DNA of 64,000 bases from Chrysomallon squamiferum (lineage: Eukaryota > Mollusca > Gastropoda > Neomphalida > Peltospiridae), in the NCBI GenBank assembly GCA_012295275.1, contig CM022673.1, positions 28,978,136 through 29,042,135 of the forward strand. Reading direction: 5' to 3'. How positions within the stretch are numbered: position 1 is the first letter of the stretch; every line of letters starts with the position of its first letter. This document shows positions 13,054-26,692 of the stretch, piece after piece. The notes below the pieces were generated by a model. That model was given only the letters and a program-made list of their open reading frames with translations, made no database searches and had not been told where the DNA came from. Made by a program: the position numbers and the translations under genes.

Positions 13054-13254
13054 GGACTTGTAGATTTATGTAATTTGTTTATCCATCTATATACATGTTA
13101 ACACAAAATGGTCAATAATCCAGTAAGACAGAATTTAATAATGACAGTTCATATAAATCTTCTTTTACGTACCATCATCATCATCATCTTCAACTGTTTT
13201 GAATTCTTTCACATGTAACTTTACATTCAAGCACCGACATGCAAAGATTACCAT
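5917..13254 (-). CDS. AKT1S1: PRAS40 / Lobe-like proline-rich AKT1 substrate 1, complete 11-exon coding region
   Basis: Coding exons, in order: 13254-13173, 12653-12574, 11769-11535, 10582-10474, 9980-9903, 9600-9521, 9239-9187, 8388-8325, 7748-7680, 6715-6591, 6057-5917. All borders are AG/GT, the phases agree, and the total is 1116 nt (371 residues plus stop). The start ATG lies just after an acceptor. The C-terminus identifies the family. A TOS-like FYLDE (263-267) is followed by an acidic stretch. SVPISVPTW (303-311) matches the human segment with the mTORC1 site Ser183; the equivalent here is Ser307. The end, FGDRPRPRLNTGDF, matches human FGDLPRPRLNTSDF, with the Akt site at Thr363 (human Thr246). 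In animals PRAS40 binds Raptor through the TOS motif and restrains mTORC1 until phosphorylated by Akt and mTOR, then binds 14-3-3. The N-terminal part differs from human: CxC near residues 6-8, FLCLNC in exon 3, then a glutamine/glutamate-rich, probably coiled-coil stretch (about 140-190). Confidence 0.92.
6716..7322. repeat. Tandem array of about 11 units (about 57 bp) derived from the intron 9/exon 10 junction
   Basis: The core AACTACTTTGTTAGTAACAG starts near 6727, 6772, 6848, 6904, 6960, 7017, 7074, 7130 (altered), 7182, 7239 and 7294. Read on the minus strand, each unit holds the end of intron 9 (TTTGTGTTTTAG) and the first bases of exon 10 (CAAAGAC). The unit next to the exon and the one at about 6801-6848 keep a longer exonic piece of about 37 bp; the others keep only a shortened version. 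The array therefore carries repeated 3' splice acceptors just upstream of the real one at 6716-6717. Confidence 0.93.
9300..9438. repeat. GACA then (AG)n microsatellite in an intron of the PRAS40-like gene
   Basis: Six or so GACA units lead into about 100 bp of AG. It lies in intron 6 of the minus-strand gene, between the exons ending at 9521 and starting at 9239. The Arg-Glu and Ser-Leu open frames across it are repeat artefacts. Confidence 0.95.
12733..12936. mobile_element. Short DNA transposon (MITE) with terminal inverted repeats
   Basis: A 204-bp element starts CAGTGGTACCTTGACTTA and ends TAAGGCAAGGTACCACTG. The ends are inverted copies of each other with one mismatch over 18 bases. 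There is no coding capacity. It lies in intron 1 of the coding region of the PRAS40-like gene, next to a CA tract on the left and a TA-rich stretch on the right, so the target-site duplication is not clear and I do not assign a superfamily. Related CAGTGGTACCTCGACTTA-type ends are, from memory, widespread in invertebrate genomes. Confidence 0.8.
13014..13052. repeat. (CA)n microsatellite
   Basis: A pure CA tract of about 19 units in intron 1 of the PRAS40-like coding region. Confidence 0.95.
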
Positions 13255-14241
13255 TATGCAGAATTTTCTAGAAATGAAAATAACAATATTCACAAGTGTT
13301 TAATATTTTTAATGATGATGTCATTCAAATCTAAAAATAAAAAAAATAAATGTTGTTTTACATCTATGCCATTAGTACATTATATGCATATCTACAGAAA
13401 CACAAACACATACTCACTTACTGTTATGACCCTATCCGTATCAATATAATGTCTATTGTTAGTATCAGATCAAATTAAATTTTAACATTTTAAAGAAATT
13501 TGATATTCATGTCAAAATATATAATCACTGAGTTACAAAGCTTACTTGATATAATTACTAGTAATAAAAATTTAATTAATAAACAGTAATAATATTAATT
13601 TCATACATATAATTTTTATTGGATTATTCTGACCGGCTTTTTTAGTTTTTAATAGAACAGCCGATATAACCAAAGGTGACTGATTACAAACGTCAAAATA
13701 ATAATGATTTATCTGTTATTTTTAACATATTTTTATATATATTAATGACAATATATTGTGCTAAAAATATTGCTTATGAAAAAGTATCTGATAATATGTT
13801 CTAAAATGAAATGAGCGAATCATCCTAGTCGTAATGTCATTGTCAGTAACATGAAGATGTTCATAATGTTGATTCAGCACAAAAACCAAACAGACCTCAA
13901 AAGCAATTAAGGTATTTTATAATGATTTCAGTAAATCGACTATACTGTATACCATATATTAATTACTTACATGGCTATGGCATCAATTTAATTTCACAAA
14001 TTTATTTACAATACAATAGTAGTCTGCAAACAAAATACAGCTGAGCTTCAAGTAAACAACGCCGATGGAAATTTCCCCAAATAAATTAGGAATTTCTAAT
14101 GAGTTTTCTTGCTAATTTTATAAAGTCTTGTCCATAGCATGCTAATGTCACAACAAAACAGATCTTATGGATGTGTCAATGATGTCATAATTTTGATTTC
14201 ATCAGATATAACTGCAAAATCTAATCATAATCGGTCCCTAC

Positions 14242-14345
14242 CTTTTCTCTTTCCACAGCACCTGACGATTTGACAGAAATCACGTGATGTCGGTTATTCG
14301 GTCAATAGATGTATGTGTTACACACCATTTAAAAATAAAAACTAG
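14242..14345 (-). promoter_or_regulatory. AKT1S1: Probable 5' non-coding exon and promoter region of the PRAS40-like gene
   Basis: On the minus strand AAGAGAAAAG/GTAGGG forms a good splice donor (exon end 14242). It could join the acceptor at 13268-13269, which lies 13 bases before the start codon. Just upstream is a CACGTG E-box (14281-14286). This makes 14242 to about 14345 the likely 5' UTR exon and core promoter. The transcription start is not visible, no TATA box stands out, and the join is inferred from splice-site quality and spacing. Confidence 0.45.
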
Positions 14346-17300
14346 TTCAATTTCGGATGTCCCGAAGCGATATTTCTAGTTAGTCCATACTGAAATTAAA
14401 TTTATATGATAAACCATCACACATGAAGAAAAATTATATACGTACATACATACATACATACATACATACACATTATATACACATATATACTAATACTAGT
14501 ATGTGTAGTAATAGAAACAGACAAAAAAATACAAACATAAATGGAATTAAATATAAGCGATAGCAACAAAATTCTCATTTTTATTTTTACTGCAGATACT
14601 GCCATGAAACCTTACAAAAAGGTATATAACAAAAGAAAAATAAAAGAAAAGAAAAAATATAAAAAATTAAAAGGAAAGAAGGAAAAACAGAAGGCATATA
14701 GTTAAATTACGTTTCGGGATTGGTCCGAACATGAATCGGGAAGGATTTCTCTATAGGCCAAAACAAATAATGGCATAGACTGTTAATCACCGACGTTTTA
14801 ATTTCCACAGTTGCGGATCAAAATAGAAGTTATCAGTTCAATGTGTGTCATCAATCACGTAAAATTCTTGCATAAAAGTAATCATCCAGTTTTATTACGC
14901 AAATAGTCTATAAAACTTTATTCTAAGTTATGTAAATATGCACCCGCAGCTATTTCCCATCTTTCATAAATCCGAAGTTAGTTTCAGGAGAATTATCAGT
15001 AATATTACATTTAACAAGACTTCTAATTTCCAGTCAACATTTGTAATTTATAAATTAAATTATATGATTATATCGTTAAAATAACATCATCACCTAATCT
15101 AATTTCACTGTTATTATTATTGTGTGTGCGTGCGTGTCTGTTTATGTCTAATTTAAATGTAATGAAATATCTTTAAATATTTTTATTATGCATTTTGAAA
15201 TATTTGCAACATAACATTATTATATACATACTACTAATATAGTAATAATAGATAAATAATATGAATAAACTAATGATTTCAGTGAATTTTTAAAACCACC
15301 TGTTTCAACGTAAATTAAACGCATGATGAATCTCCATTTAGTGTATTTTCGTGTTTAATTTTTAAATTTAATTTGACATAAATAGCAGGAACGATAGCAA
15401 CATATGTAAATCAATTTCAGTCAGTTATTACTGATCATGAATATTTATTAATTTATTTACTTTAAAGAGGTGAATGACTATCCACAGTAGCATCATATCT
15501 AGAGGAGATTCGGAATTAGATGGGGTAGTGTTGAACAGAACACAGGAAACAAACGAACGTGGTCAAACGGATTAAATAATCTAATCAAGGGAGTTAACTA
15601 CGTACACCTTACTGTCAGCGAAGACAAACGACCAAATTCATGTCAGAATTCAAGTTAAAAAAATTAATTAACTAAAAAAAAAAAAAAAAAAAAAACTAAT
15701 TTAAAATGCATCGATTTTAAAACCATTATTGGACGTCTAGGATATTGCTATTGCTGACCCAAGTTTCCCAAGCACAGTGAGATTATAACAACAGAACAAT
15801 AATTAAATTTAATTTTGAGGTTTTTTTTATCACGTTCGGCGTTGTTTTATGGGGTTACTATTTTAATATAATTTTAGGCCTTGATACAGAAATTTATTTA
15901 ATTTATTAACATTTAACATTAAATGTAAAACGGCAATGTCGTTTTGTGATGTATGTCATGGCTTAGTTTAGAAATATCTGACAAAAATTAATTAATCTCG
16001 AAATTATTTTCCAAATCATTCTCTTCTGTAGCATAGCCATTAATGTTTCCTTTTCTAATAAAGGCATGTTTTCTTCTCTTCGCCACCTTTAAACTAATAA
16101 ACCATTTTTCATTGAAACCATTTTCTTTTTCGGAAATCTAAATTTAAATAAAATAATAAAAATAAATAATAATAATAATAATTTTTGTCTTTCTGTAAAA
16201 TAACCTTTTAACAAGATTCAAACCTAGTTTTATTAATTCTGTGTCCTTTTAATAGAAACTGAATATCTCTGTAGCTGGGATATATATTCATCATTTTCTT
16301 CTTCTTTTTTTTTTTTTTTTTTTTTTTTTTCTTTCACTAACGATCCATAAATAAATTGCACATAAACATCCCTGCAAAATATGGCTGATAATAACGTCGT
16401 TTGTAATCTTTCCTCCTCCGCAGAAGAGTTCCAAAGGATTCCCGTGCTGCTTGTATTTCCGTTTCAACGTCTTTTCGCATTTTATAAATACGACAATTTA
16501 TGTCTCTGTGGAGTATTTGCTACGATCACTTTCGACTCTTTTATTGGACAGATGAAGAAAAATCGATGGCAGCACTTGCGAAGTATGCTGTGTTATTGGC
16601 TGTGTAGATTCAAGGCGGCTATGCTCAACAAGTGGATGTTGGTAAAGATAACGATTAACTTGCGCTGTGGTGTTTGACCGGCTCCAGTTAATGTCCGGGG
16701 TTATGTGCATTATTAGACTGGAGATTAATAATTAGAAACCGCAGGGAAATGTTGTTATTACTGTACGTGCAAAACGAAGCACGTGGGAATAAATTTGAAT
16801 TTGTAACAATAAATAAAACGAAGTTTGAATCTGTTATCATTTAAAGTATTTATATTGGTATTATATTTCAAATGTAAGAGTAACTATATTATATATATAT
16901 TTATAAACCTTTCTTCCATATGTTGTAATTATTGAAAAGTCTCTATAAATACCTTAATCAGGAATAGCCCTATAATTATGTACTTTTTCAAAACATTTGA
17001 TGTCATTCGTGTTTGCACCATTAACGAACTCATTAACTTAAGAATCGTTCATAATTACTTGTACCCCATTAATTATTTCATAACGTTTTTGTTCTCGTTA
17101 ACAAAGCATGCTGGGAGTGAGGGGATTTTACATTTCTTTATGTAACAACTTTAGTAATTCAGTCTCGTTTTGTAGAACAGACAATTAATCTCTCAGTGTG
17201 ACATATACGAAACACAGAAAATTACTTTGTTGACTCTGGAGTGCGTGGTATTTATATAATTACAGACGAATATGCTATTGCTTCATGAATTAGTCTAGGA

Positions 17301-18580
17301 AAAAAAAAAAAAATTATTAAAAATTAAAATCCTTACCCTTATTTACTGAAGACTGATGTAAATAAATGAATAATACAGTTTTCGCTAAGATCATTTTTTT
17401 TTTTTTTTTTTCTTTTTAAGTGGGTATTGAATAGAGTTTAAACGGTAAGGAATTATAAAAAGGTTCAAGGTCAATGTTGTGTTTCAGTGTATAACGCAGG
17501 GCAGAGTCGTAACGGTTCACATAATTTGTTAAACTACGTACACAGAGTCCAGCGACTGGTTAATAAAAAACGTAGAATATGCTTCACTGTCTATGGGAAG
17601 GTACTTGTTACAGATCTCTTTGAAAAACGGTACTCAATCATGTCTCGATAGGAGGTTTCTTCTCTCATTGTTGGTTTTGTCGGTTGTCTCCCATTTGTTA
17701 CACAGACAGTTGTAACACAGTCAGCTTAGGGATTAATTAAGCAAACTTCTATAATATTAATGAACAGTCACTGGCTCAGTGTGGCTGATCACTTTAATAT
17801 ACTGATGCGTGCTGCAACGTATGCTATGTTTCATATGCACTAAATGTGATATAATAATTCATATTATTCTTCTGTTAAATTAATTTATAATAAAGGGATG
17901 TTAATATATATTTCTATTCTTGTTTCTTAATTGTTAGTAAATATTTCTTTAATTGTTCCCTCAGGAGAGTCAATTATAGAATGCTTGGTTGGAGGTTTAT
18001 GATTAGTAGTTAACTTAACCTGGGTATTGTTGATAAGGTGTGTGACAAACGGGATGTATAGTAACTGGGAGGATACCGTTTGTACCTTAACCACAACTAC
18101 GATGTCATGTAACCACGCATACACTATACATCTATTATTTTCGTCGTTAAATAAAACATTTCTTCCTTTTCAGAAGAAACAGATCAGCGTTGTTTGTGAT
18201 TCACGATTCACAACTGGTAGTCATCGAAATGTTACGCAACGTGGACAAAGTGCCTGGTGCCAGTGTAAACTGATGGCGGGGAAACTGACGTGGCACCCAG
18301 CTGTCTTAGTCTAGTCCAATTAACCAAAGTACCACACGCTGTCCGTTTAATAACCAAACTGTGTAGAGCTGGGAACGTAAACAGACCTGAAGTAACCGCA
18401 GAAACAAAGCTAAACGATAGTTTTCGCCGTGGTTCAGTTTCAGGGCTGAAATACTGACTGATAGGGGCTAGGTTGTGGTCTTCTTATTTTTCTTGTTATA
18501 TTTTCTTGTGTTATTTTTTTTATCAGTTCTGTTTAATTCATCTTCAGCTGAGGTCGAGGTAATAGTGATAATAGTAATTT

Positions 18581-18733
<153 letters not shown>

Positions 18734-18822
18734 TGTTGATATAATGGTTTGTGAACAGTATATGGGACGATATAAAAATCTTTTGCTATGTAACTAGTCA
18801 ACATTTTATTGTAATTGTGATG

Positions 18823-18969
<147 letters not shown>

Positions 18970-20438
18970 ATATACTAACTGACTTATATAACTGATGCCA
19001 GAAAAGAAAAATAGGTTTTGAGATTTTAAACTTGCCATCTAATTACCATTTCTTATAAATTGGAAATAAAAAAAAAAAAATTATCTTTAGATATAACCAT
19101 TTTTTTTTTTTTTTTTTTTTCTAATTTCTTGTTGTTTTTGGGGTTGTATTTTTTCATCTGATTTTATTGCTGCTGCTGTTGTTTTTGTTTAAACTGAAAG
19201 AACTGTTACAGTTAGCACATTGGTACAGACCACATTGCAATGAAACTCACTAATTTGAAATTAAGATATCACCGGCACTGTGCCAAAAAACACACCTTGA
19301 TATCAAATTAACAGTTAATTTGCAAGACAGCCAAACATATTATAACTTAATTTGAATAAATAAGCATTCGTTTTGTAACTGAAACATAACTGTGATTAAT
19401 AAAATAAAAGTTTAGAACATTATAATTGTTACAATTCAATTGCGAAGGCAGAACATATCACAATCTTTGATAGAAAATTTGAGGAAAAGTCTTCAACGAT
19501 TACGTGGTATGGATGTATTTAAAGCCGTTTAAAGGTAAGTTAATTATTATAATTACAGATTGATTTTAGTTGCTTTCTTATGGTTATTAGGTTGCAAAAG
19601 GACATTCAAGGAAAAAAAGAAAATAGTAAAAAGCAGTTCGAAGGCTATTCAGATATCTTAACTATATTTGATGAAAATAATGCAGTACATATTCAGTTTA
19701 TTAACAATATTTGTTTTCTTTCTTTCTTTCTTTAATTTTTTTCTCTGTTTTATTTGTTTGTTGTTGTTGTTTGCTTATCGTTTTGTTAATAACTTAGGAA
19801 CGATATAAACCAACAACCGCACATTTAGAAACTGATACGGAATATTATGAAATAATTATGGGCGTGTCTGCTAAAGAATTAGATGTGTGATTTTCCCTGA
19901 TTCTTATCGAAACTTGGTGTTATGTGAACATCCTGTTGATAAAACAGTTTAACTTAATGTACAGTAACAACTGCATTAACGATGAAATTCATATTTAAAC
20001 AATTATGTGCTGATCTTGTTTTAACACATTTAGAAAAATCGGAACAGCGAATTGCAGGTTTAGAAATATGCCTAAAATACAAACAGTTTTATGTAAGTAT
20101 ACTAGATACCATTGCGCTTTCCTAATAATTCAGATAACTTATACATACATACATATATAAATAAATATATATATATATATATATGTGTGTGTTATTTTCG
20201 GACGATCATTTCGTTCTTGTTCGGTAGCCCAGAAGCGGTGTGGATGATATTTTCTTTGAGAGTATTAATTCTGGTTTCCTGCCGGGTTGGAATGTGACCT
20301 AACACTACGAGAGGAGCAAGCAGAGAACATCTCAAAGTTACGTTTGTGAATGTTATAAAACAGTGGCTGGTAAATTACAGAATAACCAAATATCGAAAGT
20401 ATAATTTATATGATTTATGTATGCGTGTGTATGTACAT

Positions 20439-20444
<6 letters not shown>

Positions 20445-20491
<47 letters not shown>
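20445..20491. repeat. (GT)n microsatellite with flanking TATG-type repeats
   Basis: About 23 GT units, followed by imperfect GTAT/GTATGTAC repeats to about 20600. The cysteine/valine-rich open frame across it is an artefact. Confidence 0.93.
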
Positions 20492-20492
<1 letters not shown>

Positions 20493-21977
20493 AGGTGTAT
20501 ATATGTATGTATGTGTATGTATGTAAGTGTGTATGTACGTATGTGTTTATTTATTTATATAATGTACAAATTTACGTATGTATGTGTCAGTGTATGTTCT
20601 ATGGACGTATAAAATCGGTATGTAATTGTTTTACACTTGCTAACAAGCAGTGATTCAGTAATTACAGCTCTGAGTGAAAATGATTCCCACTTAATTATCT
20701 AAGCTGATCAACAGCAAATAAATATCTGCGCTGTCAACACCAGCGACTCAACAAAGACCAGAACTTCTGACGCAATTTACCCTAAATCGTTCTTTCCGCT
20801 CTGCTCCAACTGTAAACTTCTTCTTGCTGTGATGAAAGACTTGATGCGAACCATAGTGCCTCTTGTGAGTGCCTTATAACCAAATACAGCAATTTTCAAG
20901 AGGGTATACCCCACGCTATTAATAGCAACCATGTCAATTTCCTCTGCCACATCTCATTGAACATGGCGGAATAGCAGAATTGGCGAAAGCGATTTTGGTA
21001 AGTAAAACAAGATAGTTTTAATCAATGTGTCTGATTTTGTTTAAAACATTTAGCTGGACGCTGTCCGAAGCGGAAACAGGTTCTTGCATGCACGATCCGA
21101 GAGAGAAAAAAAGAGTTAGTTTGAAAGTTGTTTTTACTTTTCACGAAACGTTATCGACCGAAAATGGATGTGCTGGTGCTGTGGCATTGTTGGAGCCCTC
21201 CGCGACCTTATCGTATTACTCGCTCGCAGCACAAGAGTTTCCCCAACAACTCCGGCAGAATCCTAGAAAAACGCGTTGCGTGCTTTTGGCAGGCTTTATC
21301 ACGAAATGGCAATCAGACTTGAACAAACTTCTCTCAAGTTTCACGAAAAAGAAGAACTCGTTTAACGGAATCAGCCTAGGTCATCAGATTCTGTACCGAG
21401 ATGTTTGAGATTTATTCTCGTCTCTGTTTAAATTTATTTGTGTTTTAATTTGTTTGGGTTTAATTAATTAATTATTTATTTATGTATTTATTTATTTTAC
21501 ATTTAATTTTCATTTCATTTCACTTTATATGAATTTAATTATTTCTTAACAGTTGTTATTTAATTCTTTATTTCATTTATAGCTCTGTCTGTCTGTTTAT
21601 TTAGTTACATACGTTACTTATTTAAAAAACTATTGATAAAATAATTTTTGTATGGACTTTTAAACTCTTTTACCCATTATTTCTCTTTGCATATTTTTAT
21701 ATAATTTGAGAAAAATAAGCTTACTTAAACTTGATAATGATTATATTTTTAATTGGATTGACATCATACAATTCTTCGATAACCGTTTTTAGAGAAAACA
21801 AAATCTGTTCAAACCGGTCACCTCTTTATACACCTAATTATATAAATATAAATAATGAAAGAATGAACCAATGATTTTTTTGGTTTGTTTCATGTTTACC
21901 TTCCCATAGACAGAAGAGTTCAAATCACACAATCTGTGACAGTCTCTATCTGAAATGGAAAATTGAAAATGTCTACA

Positions 21978-22052
21978 CTGGTGCAGTGAACAGAACCGAT
22001 CCTTCAACTAATCACGCGCCAGTCTTACGCTCTAACCAAAGAACTAAAACCA
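21978..22052 (-). mobile_element. tRNA-derived sequence (SINE head or tRNA pseudogene)
   Basis: The minus strand reads like a decayed tRNA. It has an A-box region TTTGGTTAGAGCG, a D-arm-like GTAAGACTGG, and a B-box-like ATCGGTTCTGTTC. CACTGCACCAG near the 3' end can pair with CTGGT at the 5' end, an acceptor-stem-like pairing. Mismatches in the B box and an unclear anticodon arm argue against a working tRNA. A SINE head is the likelier reading; I could not delimit a 3' tail. Confidence 0.5.
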
Positions 22053-23455
22053 GTTACCAGTGTATTTCCTGTTTTAAAACTAACAGCCGATAATCTATTT
22101 CATCACATACAAAACCATCTCATTCAGTGGCCTAAGTAATTTAATAGTGGGGGAAAAAAAAACAACCACAAACTTAACCAAAGGCATTTTTACATTCTGT
22201 TCAACAACTTTGTACAAACAGTGTAATTAGTCATGCATCTGTAACCACCACGCACTAATTGACACTTCTGGAATTTACTAGGGAGCAGTTCTCTCCCTGT
22301 TATGAATCATTTCCGGTGAGCGCGTGAAACATCTGATGTGGTTAAGTGTTCATGACGTTGTTGAAGCTGCTGTAAAGATCTGCTAATCGAACAAAAACAG
22401 TTTGATTACAGAAATAAAGGGCGAGATTCAAAGCGAATAAATGAAAGATTCTTTATTAAATGATGTCTTAGTATTAGAGCTAAACGGTAAATCATTTAAG
22501 TTATTACACGCTAACGTTGTATACGTTTCATTAAAGGTTGTAAGTATTCCTGTTAATAGAAAATATTTTCAATATATTTTTATTTTATTTTATTATAATC
22601 TGTGGCTTCGTCAATGGACAAATTTTATCATGGCTATCATTATCATTGCTATCATAGTCATGATAGTAACGTCATCAGTGCATGCGTTTTATTGTAACAT
22701 TTCCACATCATCGTCATCATCATCATCATCATCATTATGAAAATAACTGTAACATTAACACGATTATCAGAAAACAGTGATAGTTTGACTGACGAAAAAT
22801 ATTGATCTAGCTGATTAGTTTTGTTTCCTGTTGTAAAATATAAACAATAAATAAATAAATAAATAAATAATATTATTATTATTATTATTATTATTTTTAT
22901 TAACTCAAAGGTTTATTTTGTGTGGTTTGTTTTAAACCAAACACAAAGGATGACAATTTATTTTCACCATTTAAAAAATATTATCTCCTGAACTGTTTTG
23001 ATAGAAGTTCGTGTCGTTACAGTGAAAAATCTGTTAAATAAAATTTAACTACATTGTTACAGAAGAGGCGGTTAATCACAAAAATCTTTTCAGATAAATG
23101 ATTATTTAAGACTGCAGGGGTTTTTTTTTGGCTATAATTTCACTGTGTCCCGTAACGGTTAATTTCATCTTCGTCAAGTCAAAATCAAAGCAGTGCCCAC
23201 TGTCGACAGAATATTATAAAAATACCAATTACCGTTTCAGTGGTTAGTTATCTGGTCATCTCCCGTGACTCATAATGTCAGACAGAGAGAAGTGTAAGGA
23301 CAATTATTAAAATTACCCGCTTTTCTTAATTAGGGAATGATGAGGCCACACCAATTACAGTGTTTATTTTTACAGAGGTCGTAATTACTTTAATCAAATT
23401 AATGCCATTATGATTCTTTGTGTGCTTTGAATATTATTGTTCTTTCATCAGATTT

Positions 23456-23596
23456 ATAACTGGGTTTTGAGTTTCAGGGTTTATTTTTTTTATTGTTTTT
23501 CTTTTTTTATATTTTTTTCTTTTTTTATTTTTTGAAATTTTTTATATTTCTTTTTTGAAATTTTTTTTTTTTAGCCATATTTCTTTTTCTAATTTT

Positions 23597-23629
<33 letters not shown>

Positions 23630-23662
23630 CTCTTTTTTCTTATTTTTTTTATTATTTGCCCT
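23456..23662. repeat. T-rich low-complexity tract
   Basis: About 200 bases, overwhelmingly thymine, including an almost pure run of about 40 T near 23599-23630. Confidence 0.95.
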
Positions 23663-24741
23663 ATCGTTGAAATCGTGCCATCTGTTTGATATTCATTGGG
23701 TCGTTTTTTTAGTGTGTTTTTTTAGTGTTTTTATTTTTTTGTTTTTACGATGACGAGCACCTTATCTACGCGTGTGTTATAGAATCTGAAACTGTTATTT
23801 TGGGATTTGCACAGTTGTAAAACGCACCAGTCGTGAACACATTAATGCATTATCGTTGTTCATTAAGATCCTATCTGCAGAAGGAAGACAGGAATCGTCT
23901 GAATGGAAATAATTATTTCATTTGAAATAATCGACTGGTCTGGTGTTATAAAACTACGAGTGCGGCGAATTTACGTGCGCTTGGTCGCCTGTAAAAGGTT
24001 ATTTTCGAATATAAATTAAATGAATAGGAAAAACACAGACAGAAAAAGAAAGAAATGTTTTATTTAACGTTTCTGATCTATGGTCATGCTGTATCATACA
24101 TAGTGTGCTGTATGACGTCTTCCTCCCTGTCTACCCACTTACCTACAACTCTCTCTTTTTTCTACTCTATCTATCTGTCTGTCTATCAATTTCTCTATAT
24201 GTCTGTCTGTCTGTCTATATGTATATAATTTTGCTTGTATAATTTTATATTGTAATTTGTAGTTGTGTATTTATTACAGTTTAGCAAATATCTGTCTGTT
24301 TGAACACATGGTTTACAATTACACTGTCAAGATGCTATGTCAGATGTACTGCAAAACGGCTACCACGGTAGCGGCAGAAACACCAACAACGGCAACAACA
24401 ACTCAGTTCTACTGTATAAAAGAATTGCTGAATACGACAGTTGTTACATTATGCTTCCATATCGATGTAAAATCTGCATTTCCTTCCTGCTTGTAGCAAA
24501 CCCGGACAAAAAGAGATTTCTAAATATTACACTTTCATATCAGTTTATAGTGTTTATTTCCCTAGAGCTGATATTTTTAAAATCGTAAATTTATATCTGT
24601 GTATGTAAATGTATGTGTGACAGAGAGAGTTACACAGATAAACACTGAATCAACTCGAATCCCTACAGCTAAAGAAATTATATATTTAATAAATCTAAAC
24701 CAGCGTGCTTCTTAATTATTAAGTCATATACAAGCGAACAC

Positions 24742-24883
<142 letters not shown>

Positions 24884-26066
24884 CATCTATATGCACATAC
24901 ATAAATTTATGCGTAGACATCTCATGGGTAATGATGCTAGTTTCTTTCTTCTCTGATTCTTTCATGTCATGGGCTATCTTATCTTTGTCAGACACGGTAA
25001 TCCTCTGAAACACGTTCCCTTTTAAACGTCAAGGCTAGATGATAAACTTTTTTTTAAACTGCAGTTTCAAATGTATTTTCTTTGAAAGTTGAATGTATTG
25101 CAGATTCCAGTCACTTACTTGTCGAGAAGAAAAAAAAGTAAAATAGATGACTTAAGCTGCTTTACCAGGGACGTACATAATAATTTAATTAACTGCCATC
25201 ATGAATAGACTTTAGTAATATTCATAATAATGAAGACAGAATCCATAATACAGTTTTTGAAGTAATACCGAACAAAACTGATTCCTGAATACAACTTTAT
25301 GTCGAAATAAATACAGTATCGTAAAATCAGTATGTCTTTGATTTAACTCCTTGATCAGTATGATATTAAAAGTATGATATTATTAATAAAAGCACCGTTT
25401 TCTTTCACGTTTTTGATACAGCTATTGACTCCATATAATAACAGAAATGACTAACAACACTGCCCATGAATATGATCTAAATACAAGCAAGATTTCGCGT
25501 TAATAACTAGATATACTATCCGTGAGATCGAATAATACAAGCACTGCTTTGAACAGTAGGTCTACTATTAACAAGCATGAATGAAATTTCCTGTGCCTGT
25601 GATATAATATAATATATGAAAAAAAAAAAAAAAAAAAGAAGATTTCTACATACTAAGCATGTTTGATTTGAAATCTAATTCAGAGGTGTAAAAGGATACT
25701 GGAACTCCGGGAAGCCTGCAGGTTGGGAAGCTGTTGTTTCAGGAACTGGACACTTTAACTAGGCCAGGAAAACAACCTGATTTCAAATACAAAGCGCAGC
25801 TGAGTTAATGTTATAGCTAAGATCTTTATTTCCGTCTGGTAGTTGTTGGGTGTTTTTTTTCATAGTTTCATCCCAGATGACCTGCTATAAAGTAGCGCAA
25901 TAAAAATATTTTTACTCTGTTCTAAAAGAAAAAAAGAAAAGAAGTAAAAAGCACATGTCGCAAGCTCTTACGTTTGTTCGATTTCCAAAGTGCGGTTGTA
26001 CTGAAACACAATTTTTCTTTCTTTTCTTTCCTCTTTGTTCTTTGAAAAAAAAAGGCTTTGTGTTCC

Positions 26067-26070
<4 letters not shown>

Positions 26071-26102
<32 letters not shown>
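26071..26102. repeat. (TA)n microsatellite
   Basis: Sixteen TA units. Confidence 0.95.
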
Positions 26103-26103
<1 letters not shown>

Positions 26104-26610
26104 CAAGACCTTATTAATCACAATTTAGTATGATTACTCATGTGTTAGTTTATAATATTATGGTTGTTTCAACAGGCGTCGGCAAACATAAACACATAAT
26201 GTTTGTTAATTTTTTCTCCTTTATTGATGTAATTCTAATCAAGACAACATAAAACGTCACTGAATGGTTATAACGAGGATAAATATGTTAGCGCAGACAA
26301 AGATATACAGTGGTATTGATCCTGCTGCCAAATAATTCCTGTTATGAATACTCATAATATTGATTCTTCATTTCTCTAAGAGACTCGCGATGCGTTTTGA
26401 TTGGAAACAGAACTGAGACGCCCGCATCTTCTTCACTTCGTCGTAGATTTTCATTTCACAACACAGAAATACACAGACTGTCAAAACATTCGATACGTAA
26501 TGTGTCTTGACTGTTTGTTTGTTTATTTATTTGCTTCATTTATCAGTTACTTCTACTGCTGCTAGTACTGTTACTACTACTACTACTACTGCTTACTACG
26601 ACTATTACTT

Positions 26611-26612
26611 AC

Positions 26613-26650
<38 letters not shown>
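26611..26650. repeat. (ATT)n microsatellite
   Basis: About 13 ATT units preceded by a TAC-rich stretch. It lies about 40 bp from the left end of the hAT element. Confidence 0.95.
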
Positions 26651-26651
<1 letters not shown>

Positions 26652-26684
26652 CATCAAATTTGTACGTTTTATGAAAGCCATAAA

Positions 26685-26692
26685 TCATAGGC
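26685..26692. repeat. Left target-site duplication of the hAT element
   Basis: TCATAGGC immediately before the element's first base. It is identical to the 8 bases right after its last base, and 8 bp is the duplication length typical of hAT transposons. Confidence 0.9.

Noticed and set aside
16381-16710. 98-codon plus-strand and 70-codon minus-strand frames
   Set aside because: They overlap on opposite strands, no family is recognised and no splice framing is seen. The length is normal for chance here.
18027-18314. 95-codon frame in a GC-richer stretch
   Set aside because: No recognisable motif or homologue, and the composition does not look like an exon.
20210-20300. tRNA-like pattern GGTAGCCCAGAAGCGG ... 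GGGTTGGAATGTG
   Set aside because: The B box departs too far from GGTTCGAATCC and no stems can be drawn. It is left as chance or a very old remnant.
21025-21408. 127-codon frame, the longest non-repeat frame outside the transposon
   Set aside because: No signal peptide, membrane segment or domain that I recognise. An overlapping second frame is also open, which suggests low stop density from local GC rather than coding.
26160-26220. CAGGCGTCGGCAAACATAAA as a possible hAT terminus
   Set aside because: No matching opposite end or target-site duplication could be found.
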